Origin: Alteribacter lacisalsi
GTDB taxonomy: Bacteria > Bacillota > Bacilli > Bacillales > Salisediminibacteriaceae
DNA: 64,000 nt
Assembly: GCF_003226345.1 (NCBI RefSeq)
Contig: NZ_PDOF01000001.1
Span: 868,001 to 932,000 of the forward strand
Direction: 5' to 3'
Shown here: positions 27,383 to 35,641 of the stretch, one piece after another
Position numbering within the stretch: the first letter of the stretch is position 1
Layout of the letters: each line of letters opens with the position of its first letter
Position numbers and translations under genes: made by a program
The notes under the pieces: generated by a model
What the model was told of the DNA's origin: nothing
What the model saw: only the letters and a program-made list of their open reading frames with translations
Databases searched by the model: none

Positions 27383-28159
27383 ATGGTAGAAGATAACGTG
27401 GTGTTTATTACAGGTTCTGCAGGTGGAATCGGTCTTGAAATCGGCATCCGGTTTGCCGAAGCAAAAGCGAAAGTGGTCCTGTCCGATGTGAAGGAGGAGG
27501 AACTGAACAAAGCGGTTGAGGACCTGAAAAGTAAAGGTCATGAAGTGACCGGCGTTCCATGTGACGTAACAAATGAAGAGGATCTTAACCGCGCAATTAA
27601 CGAAACAATCGATCATTACGGAAGAATCGATGTCCTCATTAATAACGCAGGCATTCAGCATGTGGATGCGGTTGAGGATTTCCCGGTGGATAAATTTGAA
27701 CTGATGTTGAAAATTATGCTCACAGGTCCATTTATAGCTACGAAAGCGGTCTTTCCTCATATGAAAAAGCAGAAATTCGGGCGGATTTTAAACCTGTCTT
27801 CCATTAACGGTGTCATTGGATTTGCAGGTAAAGCGGCTTACAACAGTGCAAAACACGGTGTAATCGGACTCACAAAGGTGACAGCTCTTGAAGGTGCAGA
27901 GCATGGCATTACAGTCAATGCGATTTGCCCTGGCTATGTGGATACACCGCTTGTAAGAAATCAGCTTGAGGACCTTGCCAAAAACAGAGGAGTGGACCTT
28001 AAAGGGGCACTTGAAGAAGTTATCTATCCACTCGTACCTCAAAACCGCCTGCTCCAGGTTGAGGAAATAGCAGACCTGGCCATTTTCCTCTCCAGTGATA
28101 AAGCAAAAGGAATGACAGGCCAGCCGGTTCTCATCGACGGCGGCTACACAGCGCAATAG
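27383..28159 (+). CDS. 3-hydroxybutyrate dehydrogenase (SDR family)
   Basis: A 258-aa NAD-dependent short-chain dehydrogenase expected to oxidise D-3-hydroxybutyrate to acetoacetate. The Rossmann motif is FITGSAGGIGLEIG, the catalytic set is SSINGVIGFAGKAAYNSAKHG (Ser, YxxxK in part) with NNAGIQHV, and the C terminus is GQPVLIDGGYTAQ. The pattern IQHV..VEDFPVDKF and the PGYVDTPLVRNQ segment fit 3-hydroxybutyrate dehydrogenases. AAAGGAGATGAGGGC precedes the ATG. The truncated transporter upstream may have been its uptake partner. Confidence 0.82.
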   Translation: MVEDNVVFITGSAGGIGLEIGIRFAEAKAKVVLSDVKEEELNKAVEDLKSKGHEVTGVPCDVTNEEDLNRAINETIDHYGRIDVLINNAGIQHVDAVEDFPVDKFELMLKIMLTGPFIATKAVFPHMKKQKFGRILNLSSINGVIGFAGKAAYNSAKHGVIGLTKVTALEGAEHGITVNAICPGYVDTPLVRNQLEDLAKNRGVDLKGALEEVIYPLVPQNRLLQVEEIADLAIFLSSDKAKGMTGQPVLIDGGYTAQ

Positions 28160-28205
28160 CCATTCCCACCCCCCGGCATCTTTCTGCCGGGGGGTGGGAA
28201 TGGCT
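28158..28205 (+). terminator. Perfect 21-bp hairpin at the end of the 3-hydroxybutyrate dehydrogenase gene
   Basis: AGCCATTCCCACCCCCCGGC plus A pairs without mismatch with its complement across a TCTTTC loop. It starts within the stop codon. No T-run follows on the plus strand, so it may act more as an RNA-stabilising hairpin than a terminator. Confidence 0.55.
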
Positions 28206-28292
28206 TACGCAATGAGCGAATCCGCTCCACGGTTTAGCAGTCTGACCGATGCTGTTCCGGTCGGACCGGAGCGGAAGGAGCCATTGCAATGA

Positions 28293-28340
28293 ATTAAAAA
28301 ACATTTTTTTCCGGCATCCTTCTGCCGGGGGGGGGAAATG
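28293..28340 (-). terminator. Terminator of thiMDE, echo of the 28.2-kb hairpin
   Basis: CATTTTTTTCCGGCA can pair with TGCCGGGGGGGGGAAATG through G-U pairs. The loop and flank (CCGGCATCCTTCTGCCGG ... AATGGCTTAC) repeat those of the hairpin at 28158-28205. On the minus strand T residues follow. Confidence 0.6.
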
Positions 28341-28342
28341 GC

Positions 28343-29011
28343 TTACCGGCTTTTCGAGTCTTTAAAAAGCGATGTAAGCTCTACTGCCGCCTGATAGGGG
28401 GATGGCGCCATTGTAATAGCTGATATGACGGAGAGCCCGTCAGCACCTGCCTCAATAACTTCTTTCCCGTTCCCGGCATTGATTCCTCCAATAGCTGCAA
28501 CAGGAATATCGATGCCGTTTCTCCGAATTTCAGTGATCCATTCCGGTCCGGACTCCTTTTTGGCATCGTCCTTAGAACCCGTTTTATAAATTGGACCGGC
28601 TCCCAGGTAATCTGCACCGGCTTCGACAGCGGTATACGCCTCTTCAACAGTATGCACAGAAACACCAAGAATTTTATTTTTCCCGGCTTTTTTTCTAACT
28701 TCAGCTGCATCTTCATCGTCCTGTCCGACATGGATACCGTCTGCATCAATCTGAAGGGCAAGGTCAACATCATCATTAACAATAAACGGGACACCAGAGT
28801 TTCTGCATTGTTTCAGCAGCTGCATCGCGAGTGCTTCCTTCATCTGACCTTCCATAGCACCTGGACCTTTTTCCCTGAATTGAAACAAAGTAATGCCGCC
28901 TGCGATGGCTTCATTTAAAACAACAGGCAGTGGAGAAGAAGTGTCTTTGCTGCCTGCAATCAGATAAACCTTGAGCTTTTCACGGACGAATGCGGGATCT
29001 AGTCCTCCCAT
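28343..29011 (-). CDS. thiE: Thiamine-phosphate synthase
   Basis: Joins HMP-pyrophosphate and thiazole phosphate to give thiamine phosphate. The 222-aa TIM-barrel protein has FQFREKGPG, VNDDVDLAL, DGIHVGQDD, GVSVHTVEEA, YLGAGPIYKTGSK and AIGGINAGN, all characteristic of ThiE. It overlaps the end of thiD by 13 bases. It is the last gene of the TPP-riboswitch operon thiMDE. Confidence 0.95.
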   Translation of the reverse strand: MGGLDPAFVREKLKVYLIAGSKDTSSPLPVVLNEAIAGGITLFQFREKGPGAMEGQMKEALAMQLLKQCRNSGVPFIVNDDVDLALQIDADGIHVGQDDEDAAEVRKKAGKNKILGVSVHTVEEAYTAVEAGADYLGAGPIYKTGSKDDAKKESGPEWITEIRRNGIDIPVAAIGGINAGNGKEVIEAGADGLSVISAITMAPSPYQAAVELTSLFKDSKSR

Positions 29012-29847
29012 TGCCTTACCTCCCCTGCAAGTACGGCTGCTTCATTAGGAAACTGGCGCAGAGCACCGTGATGAGTCGGACCAAAGCCGTTTCCAAGCGA
29101 AGTTGTATGTGCAATAGCCATCTGGACAAATACTTTGGCATTTTTCACGGCCTCAGTAACAGTCTGACCAAGTGCCACCTGTGCTGTAATAGCAGCCGCG
29201 AATGTACAGCCGGTCCCGTGTGTATTTTTTGAATCTATTCTAGGCAGTTCAAAAAAAGTAAATGTCTCTCCGTCAAATAACATATCAATGACATTAGTTG
29301 AATCAGAAGCGTCGGCATGTCCTCCTTTTATGACCGTATACCTGGCACCGGCGTTATGAAGAATGCGGGCTGCCTCTTTTCTGTCACTGATTGTACGGAT
29401 CGTTTTTCCGGTCAGAACCTCTGCTTCTGGTATATTAGGTGTAATGACATCAGTAACAGGCAGGAGCTGCTCCAATAGGGCAGTATGGGCTTCCTCTGTA
29501 AGCAGGTGATCACCGCCTTTGGCAATCATTACCGGATCTACGATGATGTTTTTCCATTTAAATTTCTTAATGGCGTGAACAACAGTTTCAATCCGCGCTT
29601 CGTCAAACAGCATGCCTGTTTTTACAGCATCAATGGTAAAGTCGCTCCCGACCGAATCAAGCTGTTGTTGAAGTCCATCGATCTCAACAGGATACACACC
29701 CTGTACTCCTTCAGTATTCTGCGCTGTAACTGCTGTAAGCGCACTCAGACCAAATACCAGATGTTCCTGAAATGTTTTTAAATCCGCCTGAATCCCTGCG
29801 CCTCCTCCTGAATCGGAGCCGGCAATCGTCAATGCCGTTCTGTTCAT
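28999..29847 (-). CDS. thiD: Hydroxymethylpyrimidine/phosphomethylpyrimidine kinase
   Basis: A ribokinase-fold kinase phosphorylating HMP and HMP-P. The 282-aa protein begins with TIAGSDSGGGAGIQADLKTF, has VDPVMIAKGG in the middle and the anion-hole motif NTHGTGCTFAAAI near residue 215. GGAGTAACAGCG precedes the ATG. It lies 5 bases after thiM. Confidence 0.95.
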   Translation of the reverse strand: MNRTALTIAGSDSGGGAGIQADLKTFQEHLVFGLSALTAVTAQNTEGVQGVYPVEIDGLQQQLDSVGSDFTIDAVKTGMLFDEARIETVVHAIKKFKWKNIIVDPVMIAKGGDHLLTEEAHTALLEQLLPVTDVITPNIPEAEVLTGKTIRTISDRKEAARILHNAGARYTVIKGGHADASDSTNVIDMLFDGETFTFFELPRIDSKNTHGTGCTFAAAITAQVALGQTVTEAVKNAKVFVQMAIAHTTSLGNGFGPTHHGALRQFPNEAAVLAGEVRQWED

Positions 29848-29852
29848 CGCTG

Positions 29853-30656
29853 TTACTCCTCCTTTTTAGAACGAAAATTCTGTTTTAATTTATTGTCCTC
29901 AATGGTGCCGAGCTGATCAAGGAAACTGATCTGAAAAGATCCTGGCCCGCTGGACTGACCTGCAGCAGTTTCTGCTGCGATGCCGTAAAAACCGAGAGCG
30001 CAGACCGCCGCTTCAAGAAGGTTGTCACTCCCAACCGCACAAAAAGATGCAAGAACAGAGGTCAGAAGGCAGCCAGTACCTGTTACCTTTGTGAGTTCCG
30101 GTGTACCATTAAACACAGAGTATACCGAATCACCGTCTGTTACCACATCTGTTTCACCGGTTATCACCACGTTCGTACCAAACATACGGGCTGCCTTTTT
30201 GGCAATTTCAGCTGCGTTTTCCCGAGTGTCTTTTGAATCGACACCTTTCATCTCAATCTGCTCTCCTGTCAGGTTACTAATTTCCCCGAGGTTTCCTCTC
30301 AAAAACGTAATTTCAAGCTCTTCCAGAAGGCGTCTTGATGCGTCTGTCCGGTATGGAGTGGCTCCGGCGCCTACTGGATCAAGAAACACAGGAACACCTT
30401 TTCTGTTGGCTGCCTTGCCGGCGAGAAGCATGGCTTCCACCTGTTCTGCTGTCAGCGTGCCGATATTCAATACAACTCCTGCGGCAATGCCTGCCATATC
30501 CTCAACTTCCTCTTTTGCGTAAGCCATAACAGGGGAGGCACCAAGAGCATAAAGCCCGTTAGCGGTAAAATTCGTAACAACGACATTCGTCATATTGTGG
30601 ATGAGAGGCGATTTACTTTTAATTTCCTGCCTAAGCTCGATGACTTTCTGATCCAT
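29853..30656 (-). CDS. thiM: Hydroxyethylthiazole kinase
   Basis: Salvages thiazole by phosphorylation. The 267-aa protein has [26 protein letters not shown] near the N terminus, [12 protein letters not shown] and the kinase motif TGTGCLLTS. The second ATG (30656) is chosen because AAGGAAGG is well spaced before it; the ATG at 30665 is too close. With thiD and thiE it forms a salvage operon under TPP control. No de novo thiC or thiG gene is present here. Confidence 0.93.
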   Translation of the reverse strand: MDQKVIELRQEIKSKSPLIHNMTNVVVTNFTANGLYALGASPVMAYAKEEVEDMAGIAAGVVLNIGTLTAEQVEAMLLAGKAANRKGVPVFLDPVGAGATPYRTDASRRLLEELEITFLRGNLGEISNLTGEQIEMKGVDSKDTRENAAEIAKKAARMFGTNVVITGETDVVTDGDSVYSVFNGTPELTKVTGTGCLLTSVLASFCAVGSDNLLEAAVCALGFYGIAAETAAGQSSGPGSFQISFLDQLGTIEDNKLKQNFRSKKEE

Positions 30657-30728
30657 TTTGTTCATCCTTCCTTTTATTAAGGTGGTTTTTTACTCCTTCA
30701 TCGCTCCGGTATAACATGAAAACAAAAA

Positions 30729-30757
30729 GCGCCATTTCCTAAAAAGGGAAATGGCGC
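30729..30757 (-). terminator. Expression-platform terminator of the TPP riboswitch
   Basis: GCGCCATTTCC / GGAAATGGCGC hairpin, followed on the minus strand by TTTTTG, between the aptamer and thiM. Premature termination with thiamine bound is the expected mechanism. Confidence 0.85.
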
Positions 30758-30776
30758 ATTCCGGACCGCTGCCGTT

Positions 30777-30864
30777 CCCACTTTCCTACGCCAGTTTCAT
30801 CTGGATCAGGTTCAAAGGGATCAACATCCTCGTTGTCTCAGCCTAAGAAAGGCACCCCCAGTGG
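30777..30864 (-). ncRNA. TPP riboswitch aptamer (THI element)
   Basis: On the minus strand the conserved blocks are CCACTGGGGGTGCC, GGCTGAGA, CCCTTTGAACCTGATC and CTGGCGTAGGAAAGTGG, with P1 formed by CCACT / AGTGG. Its 5' end lies only about 6 bases after the yktB stop codon, so the thi promoter is either inside yktB or the riboswitch controls read-through from it. Confidence 0.95.
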
Positions 30865-30869
30865 TTCAT

Positions 30870-31514
30870 TTATTTTTCTTCTGCCTGCCGGGCAATCCGG
30901 TAAAGAGGCAGGACAGTTTCAAACGTCTGTTCAACCTTCCTGAGAAACTGGTCTTTGTCAGCCAGCACAGGATCGGTTCGGGAAAAGTGCTTGCCGCAGA
31001 GGAGTTCAGCCTTTTTAACCGTTTCGAGGCGGTCCAGAAGGGCTGCAAAATCTTCGTCAGAAAGGTTACTTTGAGCGACAGCTTCCGGTTTTGTATGATC
31101 GGCTGACCAGACAAAATCAGTTGGTATATGACTGATCAGTTCCTCTTTCTGTTCTTTCAGCAGGCGGGCAAACGTTCCTTTAACAGGGGATTCATAAATA
31201 ACGGCAAACCAGACAAATACGTGTGAGCCGAATAATCCAATCTGAAAATGAGGAAGTTTTTTATAGCCTCGTTTACTATGAGCGACTGCTACCCACGTAT
31301 CATCCGGCGGATTTACTTTTCTCCGTGCGTGTTTTGCAACATGGGGAAACATTTCCTCTCCTGTTTTGTTGGTAAACCACGCTGCAAAATGGTCGCCAAG
31401 ATCCTCGAGTTTTGGACGAACTGTTTCCTTAATGGCTTCCATTCTGGGCTCAAGGCCTTCGATTGAAAAGACGTCAAAATCTTCTTCAGTAAAACCGTGA
31501 AATCGCATCTGCAT
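30870..31514 (-). CDS. yktB: UPF0637 / DUF1054 family protein YktB
   Basis: A 214-aa soluble protein of the DUF1054 family, function unknown. It opens MQMRFHGFTEEDFDVFSIEGL and contains GRFNP-free, family-typical stretches such as HVAKHARRKVNPPDDTWVA and HFQIGLFGSHVFVW. GGAAGGAGCAGT precedes the ATG at 31514; a second ATG six bases later is possible. Position between yktA and ykzI matches B. subtilis. It is followed at once by the TPP riboswitch on the same strand. Confidence 0.88.
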   Translation of the reverse strand: MQMRFHGFTEEDFDVFSIEGLEPRMEAIKETVRPKLEDLGDHFAAWFTNKTGEEMFPHVAKHARRKVNPPDDTWVAVAHSKRGYKKLPHFQIGLFGSHVFVWFAVIYESPVKGTFARLLKEQKEELISHIPTDFVWSADHTKPEAVAQSNLSDEDFAALLDRLETVKKAELLCGKHFSRTDPVLADKDQFLRKVEQTFETVLPLYRIARQAEEK

Positions 31515-31766
31515 ACTGCTCCTTCCGTCAGAAAGGTGTTGGTCTGACTATATGTGGATAGTTTATCACAAGAGGGTAGCTTTTAAAAAAATTGCGCATC
31601 TGTGAGCACCATTGGTTTAACTTGACGAGAAAAGTGGAATGAAAAAAATAAATCAAATAATTTGTTGCAACATGAGGATTATATTCATAAAGTATAGTAA
31701 TCCATAACACGACGCGAACAAGTATCGTTGGTCGCGAAAACATAAAACGAAAAGGGGTGTGGAGAA

Positions 31767-31955
31767 ATGGAAAAAGTCATTCAAACGTTAAAGCGAAGAG
31801 ACGGCGAACGACGCATACCAGTGCTGAAAATGGAAATTGACTACGAACTCCAGACGCTCTTTGACGCCATGCAAGCCAGCGATCAAAAACAAGTCGAAAA
31901 GAGTAAACGAATCCTGGAGAGACTTCGAAACGAACTTTTACGACTCGAAGCCTAA
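31767..31955 (+). CDS. ykzI: YkzI-like small protein
   Basis: A 62-aa highly charged helical protein (MEKVIQTLKRRDGERRIPVL, then KSKRILERLRNELLRLE). Function unknown. AAAAGGGGTGTGGAGAA precedes the ATG. The name is given from synteny between yktB and suhB and from size; residue-level comparison was not possible. It ends at a terminator. Confidence 0.7.
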   Translation: MEKVIQTLKRRDGERRIPVLKMEIDYELQTLFDAMQASDQKQVEKSKRILERLRNELLRLEA

Positions 31956-31970
31956 AATGAAAAAGCCAAA

Positions 31971-31999
31971 AAATGAGCCTTGCCGGGTTCATTTTTTTT
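31971..31999 (+). terminator. Intrinsic terminator of ykzI
   Basis: AAATGAGCC / GGTTCATTT hairpin followed by six T residues. Confidence 0.8.
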
Positions 32000-32097
32000 G
32001 CCGCCTGAAATGCAGATAATAAAACATCCAATTTGCATTAAACCATTTGGATAGGATAAATTTATAAAAGCACCAGGAATCAGAGGAGGCATTCATA

Positions 32098-32892
32098 ATG
32101 AACAGAGAAAACCGCAGGAACCTCTACGACACAGCAGTAAAATGGACCAAAGAAGCTGGATTGCATATCCGGGAAAAAATGGCCAATACATACAATGTTG
32201 ATACGAAGGCACATCAGCATGACCTTGTAACAGATGTGGATCGCTCTGTTGAGCAGTTTTTCAGAGATAAAGTAAAGGAAACTTACCCTGATCACCGAAT
32301 TATGGGTGAAGAAGGACTTGGGGAGGACGTGCACGATCTTAACGGTACCGTTTGGATCATCGATCCCATTGATGGCACGGTTAACTTTGTCCATCAAGGC
32401 TGTTATTTTGCTGTTTCCATCGGGATCTTTCACGATGGCGAACCAGTAGCCGGGGTTGTTTTTGATGTTATGTCAGATGAATTGTTTTCCGCTCTTGCCG
32501 GTGAAGGGCTTTGGCTGAATGAACAATCCCTGCCGAGGCTTGCGGAGAAAGCGATAGAAGAATCCCTTCTCAGCTTTAACAGCGGGTGGCTGATGAAGGA
32601 CAGACGACTTGAGGAACTTGTGAATCAGTCAAGAGGGATCAGATCATATGGGGCAGCAGCACTGGAAATGGCTTATGTCGCCTGCGGCAGGATTGAAGCT
32701 TACATTAGTTTTAACCTGGCCCCATGGGATGTGGCTGGAGGATATGTGCTCATTCGTGAAGCAGGGGGCACCGTATCGAACTTCAAGGGAAATCCCCTTA
32801 CCTTTCTCAAAAAGGACACGCTCCTGGCTGCAAATGCCAATGTATATACAGAAATTACAGAAATCCTGGATGGAATGGATCAACAGAATTAA
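32098..32892 (+). CDS. suhB: Inositol-1-monophosphatase family protein
   Basis: A magnesium-dependent phosphatase of the IMPase family (YktC in B. subtilis), 264 aa. Metal-binding motifs are GEEG, WIIDPIDGTVNFVH and APWDVAGGYVLIREAGG. Substrates may include inositol phosphates or related sugar phosphates. CAGAGGAGGCATTCATA precedes the ATG. It is followed by a bidirectional terminator shared with the next gene. Confidence 0.93.
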   Translation: MNRENRRNLYDTAVKWTKEAGLHIREKMANTYNVDTKAHQHDLVTDVDRSVEQFFRDKVKETYPDHRIMGEEGLGEDVHDLNGTVWIIDPIDGTVNFVHQGCYFAVSIGIFHDGEPVAGVVFDVMSDELFSALAGEGLWLNEQSLPRLAEKAIEESLLSFNSGWLMKDRRLEELVNQSRGIRSYGAAALEMAYVACGRIEAYISFNLAPWDVAGGYVLIREAGGTVSNFKGNPLTFLKKDTLLAANANVYTEITEILDGMDQQN

Positions 32893-32894
32893 CG

Positions 32895-32930
32895 AATAAA
32901 AGCTGGCCCTGCATGGGGCCAGCTTTTATT
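32895..32930. terminator. Bidirectional terminator
   Basis: ATAAAAGCTGGCCC / GGGCCAGCTTTTAT stem with T residues on both strands, between convergent suhB and the next gene. Confidence 0.9.
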
Positions 32931-33093
32931 ACTTTGGTTCATGGTTTTGATCTTCGTAGGCAATAAGTAATACATCTCTGCCCGTTTCGGCACGGAGGCG
33001 TGACTCGAACGCCTGTAGCTCGTTCAGCGTTTCCTCATTGAGTTCAGCTGCCGGGTATTGATCATTCTGAAAAGGTACGTTGCGCTCATTCAT
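32929..33093 (-). CDS. Hypothetical small acidic protein
   Basis: A 54-aa protein starting MNERNVPFQNDQYPAAELNE at 33093; AAGGAGAG lies 12 bases upstream, a loose fit. The longer frame from 33189 overlaps the next gene and has no ribosome binding site. It contains a helical stretch (TLNELQAFESRLRAE) and VLLIAYED. No family was recognised. Confidence 0.55.
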   Translation of the reverse strand: MNERNVPFQNDQYPAAELNEETLNELQAFESRLRAETGRDVLLIAYEDQNHEPK

Positions 33094-33169
33094 ACGGGGA
33101 CCGCTCTCCTTACGTTTGAAATCAGTCACCACTAGTGTCTGTTCACTTATCAAAACGTATACGTAAATG

Positions 33170-33523
33170 TCAGTTAAGTCCCCACACAAGATTCATTGTT
33201 AGCGTGCAGCAGCGTGGAAATGTCTGAGCATCAGACTGAAGTCTGAAAGTTACAGAAGTTGGTGTGTAAGATGTTTCGACAACTGACGGAACACCTGTTG
33301 ATTCCACGAGACGGTCAACTTCATCATCATTACCGGACTGAGCAGCATTGATCAGACTGTACATGAGTGGAGGAGACGCATAAAATCGGCTGAGCATGTA
33401 ATATCCGTGCCGAAGAAGGGTATAATTTGCCGCCAGAGATTCCTGAAAGGCGGAAACATCAACCGGAGGATACGATGGTGCCGGAGGATACCGGTTATAT
33501 CCATATAGGTGCAAAACTTTCAC
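33170..33523 (-). CDS. Hypothetical protein
   Basis: A 117-aa protein with a Pro/Tyr-rich N terminus (YNRYPPAPSYPPVDV), a helical middle (ESLAANYTLLRHGYYMLSRF) and a beta-rich end (SYTPTSVTFRLQSDAQTF). No motif was recognised. The proposed GTG start at 33523 has GGAAGG only two bases away, so the true start is uncertain. The PPxDV..F..S head with a helical hairpin recalls Bacillus coat-associated small proteins, but this is only an impression. Confidence 0.55.
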   Translation of the reverse strand: MKVLHLYGYNRYPPAPSYPPVDVSAFQESLAANYTLLRHGYYMLSRFYASPPLMYSLINAAQSGNDDEVDRLVESTGVPSVVETSYTPTSVTFRLQSDAQTFPRCCTLTMNLVWGLN

Positions 33524-33587
33524 GACCTTCCATACTCATTTCGTTTATTTTATTCATACAGCAAGTTCGAGGTGAGGAGGAAAGACC

Positions 33588-33615
33588 TTAAAACGCCTTC
33601 TGAGGGCGTTTTTTT
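33588..33615. terminator. Intrinsic terminator between ylaF and the upstream gene
   Basis: AAACGCC / GGGCGTTT hairpin with TTCTGA loop; seven T residues on the plus strand and a shorter A/T tract on the other. Confidence 0.7.
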
Positions 33616-33626
33616 CCAGCGTGCTG

Positions 33627-33812
33627 TCACCGGTGGTCAGATGCAAAATTCTTTTTGCGTATAGTAAGTCCGATCGCTACACTGACCAGTGCAGTAACAA
33701 TGGACAATATGACAATAAGCCAGCTGCTTTCGGCCAGTCCGATCCCGATTCCGGCAACGCCGCAGGCAGTAAAAACGGCTACAATAAAAATAGGCCAGTT
33801 AAACGTTTTCAT
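33627..33812 (-). CDS. ylaF: YlaF-like membrane protein
   Basis: A 61-aa protein with two hydrophobic helices (WPIFIVAVFTACGVAGIGIG and WLIVILSIVTALVSVAIGL) and a basic tail. The ATG at 33812 is preceded by GAGGAGTGTCCCTTAAG. Named from position upstream of ylaH and size. In B. subtilis typA separates ylaF from ylaH; here it is absent. Confidence 0.7.
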   Translation of the reverse strand: MKTFNWPIFIVAVFTACGVAGIGIGLAESSWLIVILSIVTALVSVAIGLTIRKKNFASDHR

Positions 33813-33961
33813 CTTAAGGGACACTCCTCTCTTTCACTAACCTCAGTTTACCGGAAAAAGTGCTTTTTGAAAAGGAATCGGGACATTTCCGGCTTTACCG
33901 GTTATGTGATATAATGGGCATGTTTTGATCAGATATTCACCCTAACTGGAGGTTAGATTAG

Positions 33962-34327
33962 ATGCTTTACGCAGCTCCTGCGCAACAGACCGACTTTGAT
34001 GTGTCACCGATCGCCCAATTCCTTGGCGGATCGAACCCTGAAAACTTTGCAATTGTATTTCCAATTCTTTATGTAATCGTTACAGTACTCACCATTCTTG
34101 TTTTCAATCTTGGTTTCTCAAGAAAGCTTCCGCTTTTCAAAAACATTATTGTCTATACGGTAATGCTGATCGGAAATGTCCTGCTTACGGTACTGGCCCT
34201 GTTTTTGCCGATGGCAGAATCACTTATTGTGGCTGCCGTAGTCCTGGGAATCTACAGGTTCCGCATGAAAGGCCGTCACTCAGAAAATCAGGAAAACACT
34301 CCTGAAGCAGATAATCGGGTAAAATAA
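33962..34327 (+). CDS. ylaH: YlaH-like membrane protein
   Basis: A 121-aa protein with three hydrophobic helices (about residues 30-50, 58-80 and 82-98) and a hydrophilic C terminus. Family role unknown. CTGGAGGTTAGATTAG precedes the ATG, and TATAAT at 33910 may be its -10 box. A 15-bp terminator shared with ylaI follows. Confidence 0.82.
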   Translation: MLYAAPAQQTDFDVSPIAQFLGGSNPENFAIVFPILYVIVTVLTILVFNLGFSRKLPLFKNIIVYTVMLIGNVLLTVLALFLPMAESLIVAAVVLGIYRFRMKGRHSENQENTPEADNRVK

Positions 34328-34364
34328 TGCACTTTATAAAAGCTTCCTCTAATTCCACTAATAG

Positions 34365-34416
34365 AAAAGACGAAGACGAGCGCTCAGATCAGCCACTCGT
34401 CTTCGTCTTTTTTTTC
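34365..34416. terminator. Bidirectional terminator of ylaH and ylaI
   Basis: AAAAGACGAAGACGAG pairs perfectly with CTCGTCTTCGTCTTTT and is followed by T residues. The right arm lies within the last codons of ylaI. Confidence 0.88.
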
Positions 34417-34590
34417 TTCATACGTTTTGAAGTTTCCGGTATCTTTTCTTTCCTGGGTTCGTTTTTCAATTCTTTCGTAGCACGGATCACACATATACGT
34501 ATGAATCGGCCGATTTCTGAGCCGTTTTGCCAACGGTGAATAGTCTTCAATATTTTCCACTATATTACACAGCACGCACTGAACTCTCAT
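34384..34590 (-). CDS. ylaI: YlaI-like zinc-ribbon protein
   Basis: A 68-aa protein with two Cys pairs, CVLC and CDPC, separated by about 25 residues, as in a small zinc ribbon. The C terminus is acidic. GAGGTGCCCA precedes the ATG. Position next to ylaH matches B. subtilis. Function unknown. Confidence 0.85.
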   Translation of the reverse strand: MRVQCVLCNIVENIEDYSPLAKRLRNRPIHTYMCDPCYERIEKRTQERKDTGNFKTYEEKKDEDEWLI

Positions 34591-34644
34591 TGGGCACCTC
34601 GATTAGTCTCTGTTTTCTACAGTATAACATGTTCGATGTGAATG

Positions 34645-35001
34645 TTAACGGTTAGAATCCTGATTCGCATTGACGTATTGCAGAAGAGTATTAATCCAGT
34701 CTCCTATAAGAGGGAGGTCGACAAACTGCCTGAGAAAAAGACCTAGGAGTGAGAGGACTAGAACCGTTCCGATGGTAAGTCCGAGGCCTCGGCCAATGCC
34801 AACCAGCACGTTCAGCCAGAAAATTCTGTGAGGACTCGTGTAGTTCAGAAGGATATCCCGTACTCTCGCCCGTTCAAGAGCATAAGTGATTTTATCGAAT
34901 TGGTTTTCAAGCTTTTCAGCTTTATCCAGACGGCGGGTATACTGTTCCAATTGCCTGACCATGGTTTCCAGTTCTTCTGCATGTTCACGTTTTTTTGTCA
35001 T
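34645..35001 (-). CDS. DUF5665 family membrane protein
   Basis: A 118-aa protein with an N-terminal coiled-coil helix (EELETMVRQLEQYTRRLDKAE in part), the conserved LLNYTSPHRIFWLNVLVGIGRGLG stretch (in part), and one C-terminal membrane helix (IGTVLVLSLLGLFL). DUF5665 proteins have no known function. AGGAGGTATTT precedes the ATG. Confidence 0.8.
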   Translation of the reverse strand: MTKKREHAEELETMVRQLEQYTRRLDKAEKLENQFDKITYALERARVRDILLNYTSPHRIFWLNVLVGIGRGLGLTIGTVLVLSLLGLFLRQFVDLPLIGDWINTLLQYVNANQDSNR

Positions 35002-35117
35002 AAATACCTCCTGTCACAGTAGGGGATCACCATTTTTGAGTCCCGGCTGATCGGCAGTTTAAAGATCAAATAAAAACAGGTATAGTATAGATATATTGGA
35101 TAAAGGAGGCGATTATT

Positions 35118-35576
35118 TTGGCAAATCAGGTTGAAACTTCTCTCTCGGAAGAACTGCTTCCTCTTTTACAGCAGGAGCGATTCGTAACCATTGCAACGGT
35201 TGATTTTGAGACGAAAGGACCGAATGTAAATGCCATCTCCTGGGTTTATGCCCCTGATGAGCAGAGTGTCCGGTTTTCGGTTGATACGAGATCGAGAATC
35301 GTTGAAAACATCCGAAACCAGCCGCTTGTTACAATAACTGTAGTCGGAGCCGGTTCTACATATTCCATTACCGGACATGCAGAGGTGAAAGCTGACCGAC
35401 TGGAGGAAGTTCCTCTTAAACTTGCCCTGGTTGAAATAAAAATTGATGAAGTCAGGGATGTTATGTTTTACGGTTCACGGATTTCCCAGGAACCAAAGTA
35501 TGAAAAAACGTACGACAAAGAAGCTGCAGATAAACTGGATCGTCAGGTACTGCAGGCGATGCAGGAATTCGAATAG
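35118..35576 (+). CDS. Pyridoxamine 5'-phosphate oxidase-fold protein
   Basis: A 152-aa flavin-binding-barrel protein (FVTIATVDFETKGPNVNAISW, VRFSVDTRSRIVENIRNQP, VVGAGSTYSITGHAEV, each in part). Such proteins bind FMN or F420-like cofactors; the reaction here is unknown. The TTG at 35118 is well placed after AAAGGAGGCGATTATT. It is monocistronic. Confidence 0.8.
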   Translation: MANQVETSLSEELLPLLQQERFVTIATVDFETKGPNVNAISWVYAPDEQSVRFSVDTRSRIVENIRNQPLVTITVVGAGSTYSITGHAEVKADRLEEVPLKLALVEIKIDEVRDVMFYGSRISQEPKYEKTYDKEAADKLDRQVLQAMQEFE

Positions 35577-35584
35577 GAAAATAA

Positions 35585-35625
35585 GACTGTCTGAAAAGGG
35601 TGTTCCTTTCGGGCAGTTTTGTTTT
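35585..35625 (+). terminator. Intrinsic terminator of the PPOX-fold gene
   Basis: GACTGTCTGAAAAGG can pair with CCTTTCGGGCAGT and leads into a T-rich tract. Confidence 0.65.
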
Positions 35626-35641
35626 TTATCAGCCTTTTTAT

